Of a stretch of DNA of 64,000 nt, positions 9,696 through 19,199 are shown one piece after another. Numbering within the stretch: position 1 is the stretch's first letter; each line of letters starts with the position of its first letter. Source of the DNA: Deltaproteobacteria bacterium (lineage in GTDB: Bacteria > Myxococcota > JACPTQ01); NCBI GenBank assembly GCA_016192705.1, contig JACPTQ010000022.1, positions 1 to 64,000 of the forward strand. The letters run 5' to 3'. The translations under genes and the position numbers were made by a program. The notes under the pieces were generated by a model. That model did no database searches. It was not told where the DNA came from and saw nothing but the letters and a program-made list of their open reading frames with translations.

Positions 9696-12600
9696 GTGGC
9701 GAACAAAACCGGCCGACTCGGCAAATGTGCGGGGCGACTCCCGCTCGTCGCGCTGGCGCTTCTCGCCTGCGTCACAAAAAGAGTCGACTCATCGAACACC
9801 GTCACCGTCACGTTCAATCTCCCCGCTGGGATGAGCCCCGCGACGGTTTCAAAAATCGGTCGCGTCGAGATTTACTTGGACGAACCCGGAGGCGCGAGTC
9901 TTTTCGGCGCGGAGACGCAACTTGCACTCGGTACAACGCAAGAGGGCGTCCCGTACGAAGCGCAATTCGCGGACATCGATGGCGACAAGAAAAATGAGTT
10001 CTATCTCCGCTTTCGGCAAAACCCGTTTGGCCTCGCGCGCACATGGACGATCAGTTTCGCGGGCGGTGGGCAAACGGCGTCGACGTTCCTGATTCGCGGG
10101 CGCATCTGGAGCGGCGATGGCGTGGCGCTCCTTGCAACCGCCGTCGCGACGGCCGACCGAAACGGCGAAGCGATCCAGTTTGGACCAACCGAGCGCGCCG
10201 TCGCGCTCGACTTCGGGTGCGAGCCAACCGTGAGTTGTTTGTGGTCGGCCGACGCGGGACAGACGACCGACGCCGTTGGGACCCTGGTCGCCAATTTCGC
10301 TTTACCGCCCGACATGAGCCAACTCGTTGCGAGCCAGTTGAACTACATGGACCTTTACTTCGACGAGCCGGAAACGACGGCACTCTTCTCGGCGGACTCG
10401 GTCGCGGAGACGGGCTATACCACCGACGGAATCGCGTACGAGCGACAAGTGACCGATGTCGATGGCGACGGCCGACGCGAGTACTACGTGCGATTGCTCT
10501 CGAACCCCTTCGCGGTTTCAGCGAACTGGCAAAGTTGGTCGATGAACTTCACGGGAAGCGCGTCGGTCGGTGTTTTCTTGGTGCGCGCGCGGCTTTGGTA
10601 CGGGACGCCGAACACGCTCATCGCGACGGTCACCGCATCGGTTGATTCGACGGGCGGACCGATCCAATTTGGGTTTGACCAGCGAACAGTGACATTACCG
10701 TTCACGTGTGCGTCGCCGATTCTGTGCGGCGGTTCGAGTTCGGGCGACGCAGGCGCGTCGAGCGACGGTGGCGCGCCGGTCGACGCCGGGAGTCTCAGCG
10801 ATGCCGGTGCCCCCGTCTGCAACCTCGACAGCGAGTGTGGGATTGGAAAGTACTGCCGTCTCACCGAGCCGCGCGGCTGTGCGCCATGCTCCGCGACCGA
10901 GACGGCCCATTGCGGGACAGCGTCGTCGTCGCCCGGCTGCGTCCCGTGCTCGGGCGCGACCCCCGCCTGCATCGGTGGCGTTTGTGGCTGCACCGAACAC
11001 GCGGCGTGCGGCCAAGGTCAGTTCTGTGAAGCGGTGCCGCCCTTCGATGCGGGCTCGGGCGGTGGCGCTGAAGAGGCCACGGGGTGCGTCGATGGACCGC
11101 TCGGTTCGATTCTCGGCGTTGTTGCGAGCGGGAGCACCGCCACGGCCGACGCAGGATACAGCGGCAGCTGTGGCGGCGGCGCCGCGCGCGACCGGGCGTT
11201 TGGCTGGGTCGCACCGGCGACCGGACAGTACATCGTCGACACGATCGGCTCGAACTTCGATACGATTCTCACCATGCGCGACGGAGGGTGCGACGGCCCG
11301 CAGATCGCGTGCAACGACGACTTGGCTTACGGCAATACGCGCTCGAAGCTCACGGTGAATCTCTTGGCGGGCCAATCGGTCGGCATCATCGTCGACGGTT
11401 ACTCCAGCGCGTCCGGGAGTTTCGCGCTCAACATCGCGCTCGACGGCGGGTTACCGGACGCGGGACCCGCGGCGCCCGAGATTGGCGCGTGCGCCGCTTG
11501 CTCGGCGACAAATTCACTCCGCTGCGGCAGCGCGACGACCGACGCCGGTTGCAAGACCTGCCTCGGTGAGACGCCCTCGTGCGTGGACGGCGAATGCCGA
11601 TGCACCGCGCACGCGTCGTGCGGTGCCGGCCAGTACTGCACGAACCTCGACGGCGGCGTTTGCGCGTCCTGCTCCTTGACCGATGCGCTTCACTGCGGCA
11701 GCGGATCGGCGCCGGCCGGGTGCAGCGTCTGCACGGGCGTGCAATCAACTTGCGTCAACGGGTCGTGCGCTTGCACATCGCATGAATCGTGCGGCACCGG
11801 GAAGTACTGCACGAACGTTGACGGCGGCGTTTGCGCCTCCTGCTCGTCGACCAACGCGAACTTCTGCGGAACCGGCGCGTCGCCCCCGGGGTGCTCGCAG
11901 TGCGCGAACCCGCTGCCATCGTGCGTGAGCGGCGCTTGCGCTTGCACAAGTCACGCGCAGTGCGGCGTTGGAAAGTACTGCACGAACTTGAGCGGCGGAA
12001 CGTGCGGCGACTGCAACCCATCGTCGGCGCCGATCTGTGGAACAAGCGCGTCGCCAGCCGGCTGCACGCCCTGCTCGGGCGCGACACCCGCCTGCAGCGG
12101 CGGCGCGTGCGTCTGCTCGGGCGAGCGCGAAACCGATTCGTGCTTCGCCGCGGCAAGCCTCGTGTGCGTCGGCGGCGCTTGCTCCGCGTGCACATCGACA
12201 GGGCAATGCCCATCTGGTTACTGCTGCCGTCCGTCGACCGATCGCTGCGAGGAAACGCTCTACTCATGGACCGGTATCGCACCGCCTGGGGTGCGCACCG
12301 GCCACTCGGCCATTTTCGACGCGGCGAACCAACGCATGATCGTTTTCGGCGGTGGCGGTGAGACGGCCAATTTTCAGAACGACGTCTGGTCGCTGTCGCT
12401 CGCGGGTGGGCCAAGCGTGTGGACGCCGCTCGTCACAACCAACGCACCGCCATCGGGTCGCGCGTACCACACAGCGGTTTACGATGCGGCGAACCAACGC
12501 ATGATCGTTTTCGGCGGGCGCAGCAACGCGTCGAGCTATCTCGATGAAACGTGGGCGCTGTCGCTTGCCGCGACTGGCCCGTACACCTGGACGTCCCTCA

Positions 12601-14267
12601 GCGCGGCGTCGATCGCGCGGCGCCATCACAGCGCCATCGTCGACACGGCGAACGGGCGAATGGTGGTGTTCGGCGGCGAGAGCAGCTCGTCGAGCGGAGG
12701 GTGCAACGGCGCGCGGTGCAACGACACGCTCGCGTTCTCATTCTCGTCGAACGCGTGGTCGGCCCTTTCGACGACGGGCACGCCGTCTCCCCGCGCCCGA
12801 CAGAGCGCGGTTTACGACGTAACCTACGCACGGATGGTCGTGTTCGGCGGAGAAACCGCGTCAGCCATCGTGCAAGAGGTGTACGAACTCACTTTGGCGT
12901 CCGGCGTTTGGCGACTGCTGCCGCAAGACGGTACGGCACCGAGCGCGCGTCGCTCGCCGTCGGCCATCTTCGATGCGCCAAGGCAACGCATGATCGTCTT
13001 TGGCGGCGGTTTCAACACCGGCCCCTGGTATTGGAACACGACGTGGGAGCTCACGCTCCCGAATCCAGCAAGCGAACCCGGCACCAAGGCGACCTGGACA
13101 CTGCTCTCACCAGGCGGTGCGCCGGCCGCGCGATACAATTCGAGCGCCATCGTCGACACCGTCAACAACAAGATGGTCGTCTTCGCAGGCATGGGGAGCA
13201 CGGACTACAATGACGCGCACGCGCTCGACCTGCCGACACCATCGTGGACACAGCTCGCGCCGTTGCCCAACACGACGCCGGTCGGACGAGACTCGCACAG
13301 CGCCATCTACGACATCACGAACGGCCGGGTCGTCATATTTGGCGGGGACAGCGAGACAGGGTACCGGAACGACACGTGGGCGCTTGCGATGTCCGCTGAC
13401 GGCGGCGCAAATTGGAGCAACCTACTCCCCGCCGGAACGCCGCCATCCGCCCGAGAAAGACTCAGCGCCATCTTCGACAAGCCCAACGGGCGCATGATCG
13501 TTTTCGGTGGTTACGGCAGCGGCGGCAATACGAACAACACCTACGCACTCAGCCTACCCGACGCCGGAACCGCGACCTGGTCAACGCTCTCGCCATCCGG
13601 CACACTGCCATCCGCGCGAAGCGGTCACACCGCAATCTACGACGACCATGTGAGCCCGCCGCGGATTGTTGTTTTTGGTGGCTACACAGGCGGCTCGCCG
13701 GATCGATCCAACGAAGTGTTCTACCTGTCGCTGCCCGGCGGTACTCCCGCGTGGTCGAAAAAATACCCAACGGGCACCACACCCATCGAACGGGACGCCC
13801 ACACGGCGATCTACGACAGCGCCAATAAGCGCATGATCGTATTCGGTGGGAGCGCTGGAGGCAGCATTGGTCGAAACGACGTCTGGGCGCTTGCTCTGCC
13901 GAACGATTACCCGAGCGAGCCAGCATGGAGCGAAATCTCACCGACCGGAACGAAACCAAATAAGCGATACGGGCAGTCCGCGACGTACGACGCGGTGAAT
14001 CAGCGAATGCTGGTGTTTGGCGGGAAAGACACTGATATTGGCCAAACGACGAACGAGGTTTGGGCGCTGACGCTTCCCGATGCGGGCACTCCAGAGTGGC
14101 AGCAGTTGAGCACGACGGGTGTCGTCCCTGACCGACGATCTTTTTCGACCGCTGTTCTTGAAACGGTCGGCCATCGGCTCGTCGTCTTTGGCGGGTACGG
14201 CCCGCAGCCACCAAGATATTATCGCGCCGACGCGTGGTTCCTTGAGCGCGAGTCGTGCAAGCCGTGA
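9696..14267 (+). CDS. Giant surface lipoprotein: duplicated N-domain, Cys-rich repeats, PPC-like domain, Kelch propellers
   Basis: 1,523 residues from GTG 9696, chosen because GAGGAGG lies 7 bases upstream; a longer frame from 9624 lacks a ribosome-binding site and a signal peptide. The signal peptide ends in the lipobox ALLAC. Two copies of a domain (about 34-185 and 195-350, each with a D.DGD...E[FY]Y.R...NPF motif) match the N-terminus of the divergent neighbour. Five Cys-rich units of about 58 residues (H..CG.G.YC, CG, GC..C, C..G.C.C) span about 375-850, with a beta-rich domain resembling the pre-peptidase C-terminal (PPC) fold at about 468-580. Twelve Kelch motifs (HSAI.D..N.RMIVFGG) fill 855-1520, enough for two six-bladed propellers. 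Probably a surface binding protein; ligand unknown. Confidence 0.9.
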   Translation: MANKTGRLGKCAGRLPLVALALLACVTKRVDSSNTVTVTFNLPAGMSPATVSKIGRVEIYLDEPGGASLFGAETQLALGTTQEGVPYEAQFADIDGDKKNEFYLRFRQNPFGLARTWTISFAGGGQTASTFLIRGRIWSGDGVALLATAVATADRNGEAIQFGPTERAVALDFGCEPTVSCLWSADAGQTTDAVGTLVANFALPPDMSQLVASQLNYMDLYFDEPETTALFSADSVAETGYTTDGIAYERQVTDVDGDGRREYYVRLLSNPFAVSANWQSWSMNFTGSASVGVFLVRARLWYGTPNTLIATVTASVDSTGGPIQFGFDQRTVTLPFTCASPILCGGSSSGDAGASSDGGAPVDAGSLSDAGAPVCNLDSECGIGKYCRLTEPRGCAPCSATETAHCGTASSSPGCVPCSGATPACIGGVCGCTEHAACGQGQFCEAVPPFDAGSGGGAEEATGCVDGPLGSILGVVASGSTATADAGYSGSCGGGAARDRAFGWVAPATGQYIVDTIGSNFDTILTMRDGGCDGPQIACNDDLAYGNTRSKLTVNLLAGQSVGIIVDGYSSASGSFALNIALDGGLPDAGPAAPEIGACAACSATNSLRCGSATTDAGCKTCLGETPSCVDGECRCTAHASCGAGQYCTNLDGGVCASCSLTDALHCGSGSAPAGCSVCTGVQSTCVNGSCACTSHESCGTGKYCTNVDGGVCASCSSTNANFCGTGASPPGCSQCANPLPSCVSGACACTSHAQCGVGKYCTNLSGGTCGDCNPSSAPICGTSASPAGCTPCSGATPACSGGACVCSGERETDSCFAAASLVCVGGACSACTSTGQCPSGYCCRPSTDRCEETLYSWTGIAPPGVRTGHSAIFDAANQRMIVFGGGGETANFQNDVWSLSLAGGPSVWTPLVTTNAPPSGRAYHTAVYDAANQRMIVFGGRSNASSYLDETWALSLAATGPYTWTSLSAASIARRHHSAIVDTANGRMVVFGGESSSSSGGCNGARCNDTLAFSFSSNAWSALSTTGTPSPRARQSAVYDVTYARMVVFGGETASAIVQEVYELTLASGVWRLLPQDGTAPSARRSPSAIFDAPRQRMIVFGGGFNTGPWYWNTTWELTLPNPASEPGTKATWTLLSPGGAPAARYNSSAIVDTVNNKMVVFAGMGSTDYNDAHALDLPTPSWTQLAPLPNTTPVGRDSHSAIYDITNGRVVIFGGDSETGYRNDTWALAMSADGGANWSNLLPAGTPPSARERLSAIFDKPNGRMIVFGGYGSGGNTNNTYALSLPDAGTATWSTLSPSGTLPSARSGHTAIYDDHVSPPRIVVFGGYTGGSPDRSNEVFYLSLPGGTPAWSKKYPTGTTPIERDAHTAIYDSANKRMIVFGGSAGGSIGRNDVWALALPNDYPSEPAWSEISPTGTKPNKRYGQSATYDAVNQRMLVFGGKDTDIGQTTNEVWALTLPDAGTPEWQQLSTTGVVPDRRSFSTAVLETVGHRLVVFGGYGPQPPRYYRADAWFLERESCKP

Positions 14268-14284
14268 CAAGCGCGATGACGAAT

Positions 14285-15085
14285 TCACGGCGGCGAGAGT
14301 CGGTGGCGACCGTCGCGATGCAGGATGAAAAGCGTTGTCGACGCGACGCTAAGTAGCGTGCCGCCGATGAGGAGGCCGCCGCCCGCGCGAAGGCTCGCGT
14401 TGTGGCTATCGACGCCGCCGTTGTAGGCGTCGAGGCTCGCTTTCGATGGCGACGGTGGGTTGAAGTAAAGGACGGCGCCGACGGCGAGGGAGAGCACGCT
14501 CACTCCGAGCGTCACCCACGCCCATTTGCGCGTGGAACGCGGCGGGATGAGCCAGGTAGGTTTCGATGCGAGAATGGACGCGGGTGCAGGGGCGGATGCG
14601 GTTGCGGGCGCGGGTGCGGGTGCGGGAACTTGACGCAAAGGCGCGGAGACGCCGAGGGAAGAGGTCTCATTCCTTGCGTCTTTGCTCCTTTGCGCCTTGG
14701 CGTTAAAAGCTTCTGCGGGTGCGGGCACGGGAGCGGTCACCGGCACCACTTTCTCGCGAATCGCCCGGAAGAAAACCACAACCGCCGGCGGTTCATCGTT
14801 CGGGTCAAGTTCAACGCGCGCATCGGCGCCGAGGGCCCGCCGAAACGCCTCTTCCGCGCCCTTCTTGTCGCCAAGCTCCCAACGCGCAAGCCCCAAGTGT
14901 TTGTAGGCGACGGCCCGCGCTTTCGCCTCCTTAACGCGCGGCGCGGCGGCCGCCAATAACTTCGCAGCTTGCCGCCATTTCCCTTTGTTCGCAAAACCAA
15001 TCCCTTGCTTCACGAGCGTCTCTGGCGTCTTGGCGTCGGCGACACCAGCAAAGATCAACGCCGCGATCGCGACGAGACGAATCAC
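14285..15085 (-). CDS. Secreted/membrane TPR protein downstream of kinase
   Basis: 266 residues starting at GTG 15085, overlapping the kinase stop codon by 4 bases (GTGA), so translation is probably coupled. It has a signal peptide (cleavage near ADA, residue 18), then two TPR-like helical pairs (about 25-100), then a Pro/Ala-rich linker of about 60 residues, then two hydrophobic segments (about 186-206 and 236-256) that should span the membrane. The linker includes a CGCAAAGGCGC-type palindromic repeat read in frame (NAKAQRSKDARNETSS). The layout resembles accessory proteins paired with myxobacterial Ser/Thr kinases. Its role as a partner or substrate of the kinase is inference from position. 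Confidence 0.75.
   Translation of the reverse strand: MIRLVAIAALIFAGVADAKTPETLVKQGIGFANKGKWRQAAKLLAAAAPRVKEAKARAVAYKHLGLARWELGDKKGAEEAFRRALGADARVELDPNDEPPAVVVFFRAIREKVVPVTAPVPAPAEAFNAKAQRSKDARNETSSLGVSAPLRQVPAPAPAPATASAPAPASILASKPTWLIPPRSTRKWAWVTLGVSVLSLAVGAVLYFNPPSPSKASLDAYNGGVDSHNASLRAGGGLLIGGTLLSVASTTLFILHRDGRHRLSPP
14631..14708. repeat. CGCAAAGGCGC palindromic repeat, in-frame copy 1
   Basis: An imperfect palindrome of about 78 bases: GACGCAAAGGCGCGGAGACG on one side and CTTTGCGCCTTGGCGTTAAA on the other. It lies inside the coding linker of the TPR/membrane protein. Related copies lie at 41559-41640 and 46731-46808, also within coding linkers. Confidence 0.75.
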
Positions 15086-16665
15086 GGCGACTTCTCAAGA
15101 TTGATCGAGACACGCTCGGTCGCCCGCGAAACCCGGACCTTCTTCTCAACGGTCACATAACCTTCCTTTTGAACCAACACCCGGTGCACTCCAAGCCGCG
15201 CTCGAAAGACCGCCGCTTTCGATTCCTTACGTGAGCCACCGTCAAGCGAAACATTTGCCCAGCAGGGTCGCGCCGTGTCGACGCATCGCACGTTCACGGT
15301 GAGCTCAGCGAACGGCACGACCGCACGTTGGGGAGCAACTTCCGCCGTACGCGCGCGCGCAGTGGGAGCGGGTGCGGGCGCGGTTGCGGGAGCGGGAGCA
15401 GGTGCGGGCGCGGTTGCGGGTGCGGGTGCGGGAGCGGGAGCGGGCGCGGTAGCCGTAGCGGGTGCGGGAGCCGTAGCGGGTGCGGGTGCGGGAGCAGGAG
15501 CGGATGCGGGAGCGGGTTCAGAAGTACCCTCGGAGCCACTCGCCACTTCAACCGCCTGCGTTCCGCCCGACCGTTCAAACACACCCAGGCCAACGACAAT
15601 CGCCGCCATCGCCGCGGCCGCGACGATCGACAAAAGCGCACCGCGCCGAAACCAGCGCGACCGCGACGCCGTCATCATCTCGCCGTGCGCGAGCGAAGAA
15701 TCGTGCCCGCGCGCCTCAAAATCCCGTCGAAGCACGGCGGTGGACGCCTCAGCGATTCCGAGAGGTGCAACCGGCGCTTCGCCAAGAAGAGCCAACCGCA
15801 TATCGCGGGCCGACTGGAACCGGTCGAACGGCCGCTTCTCAAGCGCCCGAAGCCCTGTTGCCCGCGCCCGCGTAACAGCCTCGGCGCCACCAAGTGCCCC
15901 CGGCCACACCGGCATCTCGCTCACCTGCTTCATGAGCAGCTCGCGCGTCGATGCCCCCTTAAACAGCCGTCCGCCCGTGACCATTTCGTACAGCATGACG
16001 CCAACCGCGTAAATATCGGTCCGCGCATCGGCCGGTTCCCCAAGGACCTGCTCCGGGGCCATGTACGACGGCGTCCCAACCATCATCCCGCTTCGCGTCA
16101 GCGCCGAATCGACCTGCAATTCATCGACGAGCTTTGCCATCCCAAAATCAAGCAGCTTTACGAAATTTGGATTCCCGCCGATCTCCACAAGCATCACGTT
16201 GACGGGCTTCAAGTCGCGGTGAATGATCTTCTGCGCGTGCGCGTGTTCAAGCGCCGAAAGAATCTGGGCTGTAATCGCGACCGCCTCGTCCGTTGAAAGC
16301 GGCGGATCGCGCCGCTGACGGTCAGCAAGCGACGGCCCCTCGACGTACTCCATGACAAGGTAAAGATCGCCGTCGGCCGTTCGCCCATAATCGATCATCG
16401 TCACGATGTTGGGGTGGCTCAGCTTCGAAATCGCCGTCGCCTCGCGTTCGAAGCGCTTTGACATCGCGTCGTCGCTGCTGAAGCTGTTTTGAAGCACCTT
16501 GAGCGCCACGCAACGCCCAACGTTGAGCTGCGTCGCGGCGTAAACCAAACCGATCCCGCCGACACCGATCGTCGATTCGATACGGAACCGATGGTCGATC
16601 ACGTCGCCAACTTTGAACGGTCCGTCCGTTTTGGTCTCGGTCAACCCGCAGCCCCCTGCTCCCAT
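15082..16665 (-). CDS. Membrane Ser/Thr protein kinase with PEGA tail
   Basis: A 527-residue Hanks-type kinase. Visible are the glycine loop GVGGIG (34-39), ATP-binding Lys56 in ALKVL, catalytic HRDLKPVN (149-156), DFG (173-175) and the GTPSYMAPE activation segment, so it should be active. A juxtamembrane segment and one transmembrane helix (about 342-362) follow. A Pro/Ala tract (about 383-436), encoded by hexanucleotide repeats, leads to an extracytoplasmic PEGA-type domain (about 453-527). ATG 16665 has no clear ribosome-binding site; an in-frame TTG at 16644 sits 7 bases after AGGGGG and may be the real start. A perfect hairpin AGGGCTC-TCG-GAGCCCT (16676-16692) lies just upstream. It forms an operon with the TPR/membrane gene. 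The signal is unknown. Confidence 0.92.
   Translation of the reverse strand: MGAGGCGLTETKTDGPFKVGDVIDHRFRIESTIGVGGIGLVYAATQLNVGRCVALKVLQNSFSSDDAMSKRFEREATAISKLSHPNIVTMIDYGRTADGDLYLVMEYVEGPSLADRQRRDPPLSTDEAVAITAQILSALEHAHAQKIIHRDLKPVNVMLVEIGGNPNFVKLLDFGMAKLVDELQVDSALTRSGMMVGTPSYMAPEQVLGEPADARTDIYAVGVMLYEMVTGGRLFKGASTRELLMKQVSEMPVWPGALGGAEAVTRARATGLRALEKRPFDRFQSARDMRLALLGEAPVAPLGIAEASTAVLRRDFEARGHDSSLAHGEMMTASRSRWFRRGALLSIVAAAAMAAIVVGLGVFERSGGTQAVEVASGSEGTSEPAPASAPAPAPAPATAPAPATATAPAPAPAPAPATAPAPAPAPATAPAPAPTARARTAEVAPQRAVVPFAELTVNVRCVDTARPCWANVSLDGGSRKESKAAVFRARLGVHRVLVQKEGYVTVEKKVRVSRATERVSINLEKSP
15361..15515. repeat. Hexanucleotide GCGGGN tract encoding a Pro/Ala linker
   Basis: A long run of GCGGGT/GCGGGA/GCGGGC units, read on the minus strand as alternating Pro and Ala between the kinase membrane helix and its PEGA domain. 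Because the units are multiples of three, length change by slippage would alter linker length without a frameshift. Related tracts occur at 14581-14635, 30068-30130, 47311-47402 and 53674-53780. Confidence 0.85.
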
Positions 16666-16764
16666 TGACCATCGTAGGGCTCTCGGAGCCCTGATTCAAT
16701 GCCCGCTTGACGAAGATGCGCCAACATCCCATACTTCCCTACTTATTTTCACCGGGAGATAGCG

Positions 16765-18243
16765 ATGGAAAAGTTGAACTGCTTTATTGACGGAGCTTGG
16801 GTCGAGGGAACCGCCGGAAAATGGACGCGCGATGTGAACCCGGCCGATAGCGACGACGTGATCGCGGAAGCTACGGTTGCGACGCGGGACGACGCGGTGC
16901 GCGCGGTCGAGGCGGCGTCAAGGGCGTACGGCGCGTGGCGCGCGAAGACCGCCCCGGAGCGTGCGCGAATTCTTGCGCGGGTGAGCGAGCTGGCTAAGGC
17001 GCGAATCGACGCACTCGCCGCGATCATGACGCGCGAGGAGGGGAAAACGCTTCGAGAGGCGCGCGGCGAAATCTTGAAGGGCCTTAACCTCATCGATTTT
17101 TACGTCGGCGAGGGCTGGCGTTTGGGTGGAAAAACGACGCCGTCCGAAATGCCGTCGACCTTCACTTACACGATTCGGCAGCCGCTCGGCGTCGCGGCGC
17201 TCATCACGCCGTGGAATTTCCCGTGGGCGATCCCCTGCTGGAAAGTCGCGCCGGCGCTCGTCGCGGGGAACACCGTCATTCTGAAACCCGCGAGCGCAAC
17301 GCCCAAGATGGCGGTTGAGCTGGTTCGGCTGTTCGAAGAGGCGGGGCTTCCCCCAGGCGTTTTGAACCTCGTGCTCGGCTCGGGTGGGACCGTTGGCGAC
17401 GCGCTCGTCACGCACAAAGCGGTCCGGGCTGTGTCGTTTACCGGTTCAAACGACGTCGGCACAAAACTCCACGCGGTGGCGACCGCGCGTCAAGCCCGCT
17501 GCACGTGCGAAATGGGCGGGAAAAACCCGGCGGTTGTGCTTGCCGACGCCGACCTTGCGCTCGCAACCGAGGGGATCGTGCAAGGCGCGTTCGGTTCGAC
17601 CGGGCAGCGCTGCACCGCGACATCGCGCGTCGTTGTCGACCGGCGCGTCGCACGCGAGCTCACCGACCGCCTCGTCGAACGCACCCGCGCGCTCAAAGTC
17701 GGGAACGGCGCCCACCCCACGACCGATATCGGCCCGGTCGTCGACGACGCTCAGCTCAAAACAGTTCTACATTATATCGGTGTCGCCAAGGAGGACGGCG
17801 CAAAGTTGCTGCAGGGTGGCACGCGGCTCGCCGATGGCTCGCACGCGAAGGGCCATTTCGTCGCGCCGACAATCTTCGGCGACGTGACACCGTCGATGCG
17901 CATCGCGCGCGAAGAAGTTTTCGGCCCCGTGCTTGCGATCCTCGCCGTCGACTCGTTCGACGAGGCGGTGTCGGTCGCCAACGCCGTCGATTACGGCCTC
18001 ACAAGCGCCATTTACGCCAGCGACCCGGGCGCCATCATGCGCTTCATCGAACGGAGCGAAGTCGGCATCGTCCACGTCAATTCGCCGACCGTCGGTGGCG
18101 AAGCGCAGCTTCCGTTCGGCGGCTCGAAAGCGACGGGAACGGGATGGCGCGAAATGTCTGAAGAAGGGATCCACTTCTTCACGGAGCCGAAGACGGTTTA
18201 CTTCGACTACACGGGAACCAAGCGCGACACCAATATCTATTGA
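16765..18243 (+). CDS. NAD(P)-dependent aldehyde dehydrogenase
   Basis: 492 residues, full length for the ALDH superfamily, cytoplasmic. Visible motifs are TPWNFPW (148-154, catalytic Asn151), [11 protein letters not shown] and [11 protein letters not shown] in the nucleotide-binding half, Glu249 in EMGGKNP, and the catalytic Cys283 in [11 protein letters not shown]. That last motif, and the [11 protein letters not shown] and EEG..FF.E..TVY tail, resemble alpha-ketoglutaric semialdehyde (2,5-dioxovalerate) dehydrogenases, which oxidise the semialdehyde to 2-oxoglutarate in sugar-acid or hydroxyproline breakdown. No pathway genes sit beside it, so the substrate is uncertain. GGGAG precedes the ATG. 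The next gene starts inside its stop codon. Confidence 0.9.
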   Translation: MEKLNCFIDGAWVEGTAGKWTRDVNPADSDDVIAEATVATRDDAVRAVEAASRAYGAWRAKTAPERARILARVSELAKARIDALAAIMTREEGKTLREARGEILKGLNLIDFYVGEGWRLGGKTTPSEMPSTFTYTIRQPLGVAALITPWNFPWAIPCWKVAPALVAGNTVILKPASATPKMAVELVRLFEEAGLPPGVLNLVLGSGGTVGDALVTHKAVRAVSFTGSNDVGTKLHAVATARQARCTCEMGGKNPAVVLADADLALATEGIVQGAFGSTGQRCTATSRVVVDRRVARELTDRLVERTRALKVGNGAHPTTDIGPVVDDAQLKTVLHYIGVAKEDGAKLLQGGTRLADGSHAKGHFVAPTIFGDVTPSMRIAREEVFGPVLAILAVDSFDEAVSVANAVDYGLTSAIYASDPGAIMRFIERSEVGIVHVNSPTVGGEAQLPFGGSKATGTGWREMSEEGIHFFTEPKTVYFDYTGTKRDTNIY

Positions 18244-19199
18244 GTGCCGCGGTTCAACTGCACCTTCTCTGGGGTCTCGACGATGACAAAGAAGCGCAGG
18301 CCCGTTTCGCGCGTCGCGTCTCGGCCGAGCTGGGCTCGAACCTGCGTTGGGAGTGGACCAACAACCGCGCGAGCCTCGTGACCATTCACCCGCGGTCCGA
18401 CGGCACGAAAATCGTGCGGGTCAGTCGGCGCCTCGTTCTCCTCGACCCCGCAGGCGAACGCGCCCTCGCGCTGTTTATCGCGAAACCAACGCGCCGGCGC
18501 TCCGCCGCGCTCAGACGAGAGTTCGCCAAACTCCCGCCCATGCCCCACGACCCCAATCGTCCCCATCGCATCCGCGCGCACGGACAATTCCACGACCTCT
18601 CGACGCTCCGCGACGACATCATGCACCGATTCGCTCCGCGGTTTGACGCGCTCGCCCCAACTCCCCGCATCACGTGGGGCCGCGCCCGCGCCGATCGCCA
18701 CCGCTCGATTCGGCTTGGAAGTTACACGCGCGCGGACCGCCTCATTCGAATTCACCCCGCCCTCGACGATCCGCGCGTGCCGACCACGTTTGTCGGCTGG
18801 ATCGTTTACCACGAGCTGCTGCACGCGCTCCTCGACCAACCAACGCACGGCCGCACCCGGCGTCACACCGCCCTCTTTCGAAAGCTCGAGCATGAATTCC
18901 CCGACGCGAACCGGCTCGCCGCGTGGGAAACCGAAAACCTACCGTGGCTCATTCCAGGACGGGTCCACGCTCCCGCAAACCCGCGCGTTTCGCCTCAAGT
19001 TCGCGTATCTTTTTCTCCGCGGCTTCTCGATTCCCTGGAATCTCGCGCAACTCGCGGCAAATCGCGATGGCACCTTCGATGTCGCGTCCCCTTTCGCGCA
19101 CCGATACAAGCGCCCATGCGGCCGTGGCCCAGTTCGGGGCGAGTCGCCTTGCACGCTCCAACTCGCGGCGTGCCCCCACCAGATCTCCCGATTGCGTGA
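18240..19199 (+). CDS. SprT/WLM-like zinc metalloprotease
   Basis: The frame starts at TTG 18240, overlapping the aldehyde dehydrogenase stop (TTGA), so translation is probably coupled. Around residues 187-200, VGWIVYHELLHALL gives the HExxH zinc site, followed by GRTRRHTALFRKLEHEFPDA, where a further His could be the third ligand; this layout resembles SprT-type and WLM-type peptidases. After about residue 236 the sequence becomes Pro/Arg-rich with no domain character, exactly where it becomes antisense to the O-antigen ligase-like gene. The last 83 residues may therefore be a readthrough extension. Substrate unknown; SprT relatives act on DNA-bound or cytoplasmic proteins. Confidence 0.72.
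   Translation: MSAAVQLHLLWGLDDDKEAQARFARRVSAELGSNLRWEWTNNRASLVTIHPRSDGTKIVRVSRRLVLLDPAGERALALFIAKPTRRRSAALRREFAKLPPMPHDPNRPHRIRAHGQFHDLSTLRDDIMHRFAPRFDALAPTPRITWGRARADRHRSIRLGSYTRADRLIRIHPALDDPRVPTTFVGWIVYHELLHALLDQPTHGRTRRHTALFRKLEHEFPDANRLAAWETENLPWLIPGRVHAPANPRVSPQVRVSFSPRLLDSLESRATRGKSRWHLRCRVPFRAPIQAPMRPWPSSGRVALHAPTRGVPPPDLPIA

Noticed and set aside
16676-16692. AGGGCTC-TCG-GAGCCCT hairpin taken as a terminator
   Set aside because: There is no T-run on either strand and it lies upstream of the kinase start, so a regulatory role is as likely; left as a note in the kinase entry.
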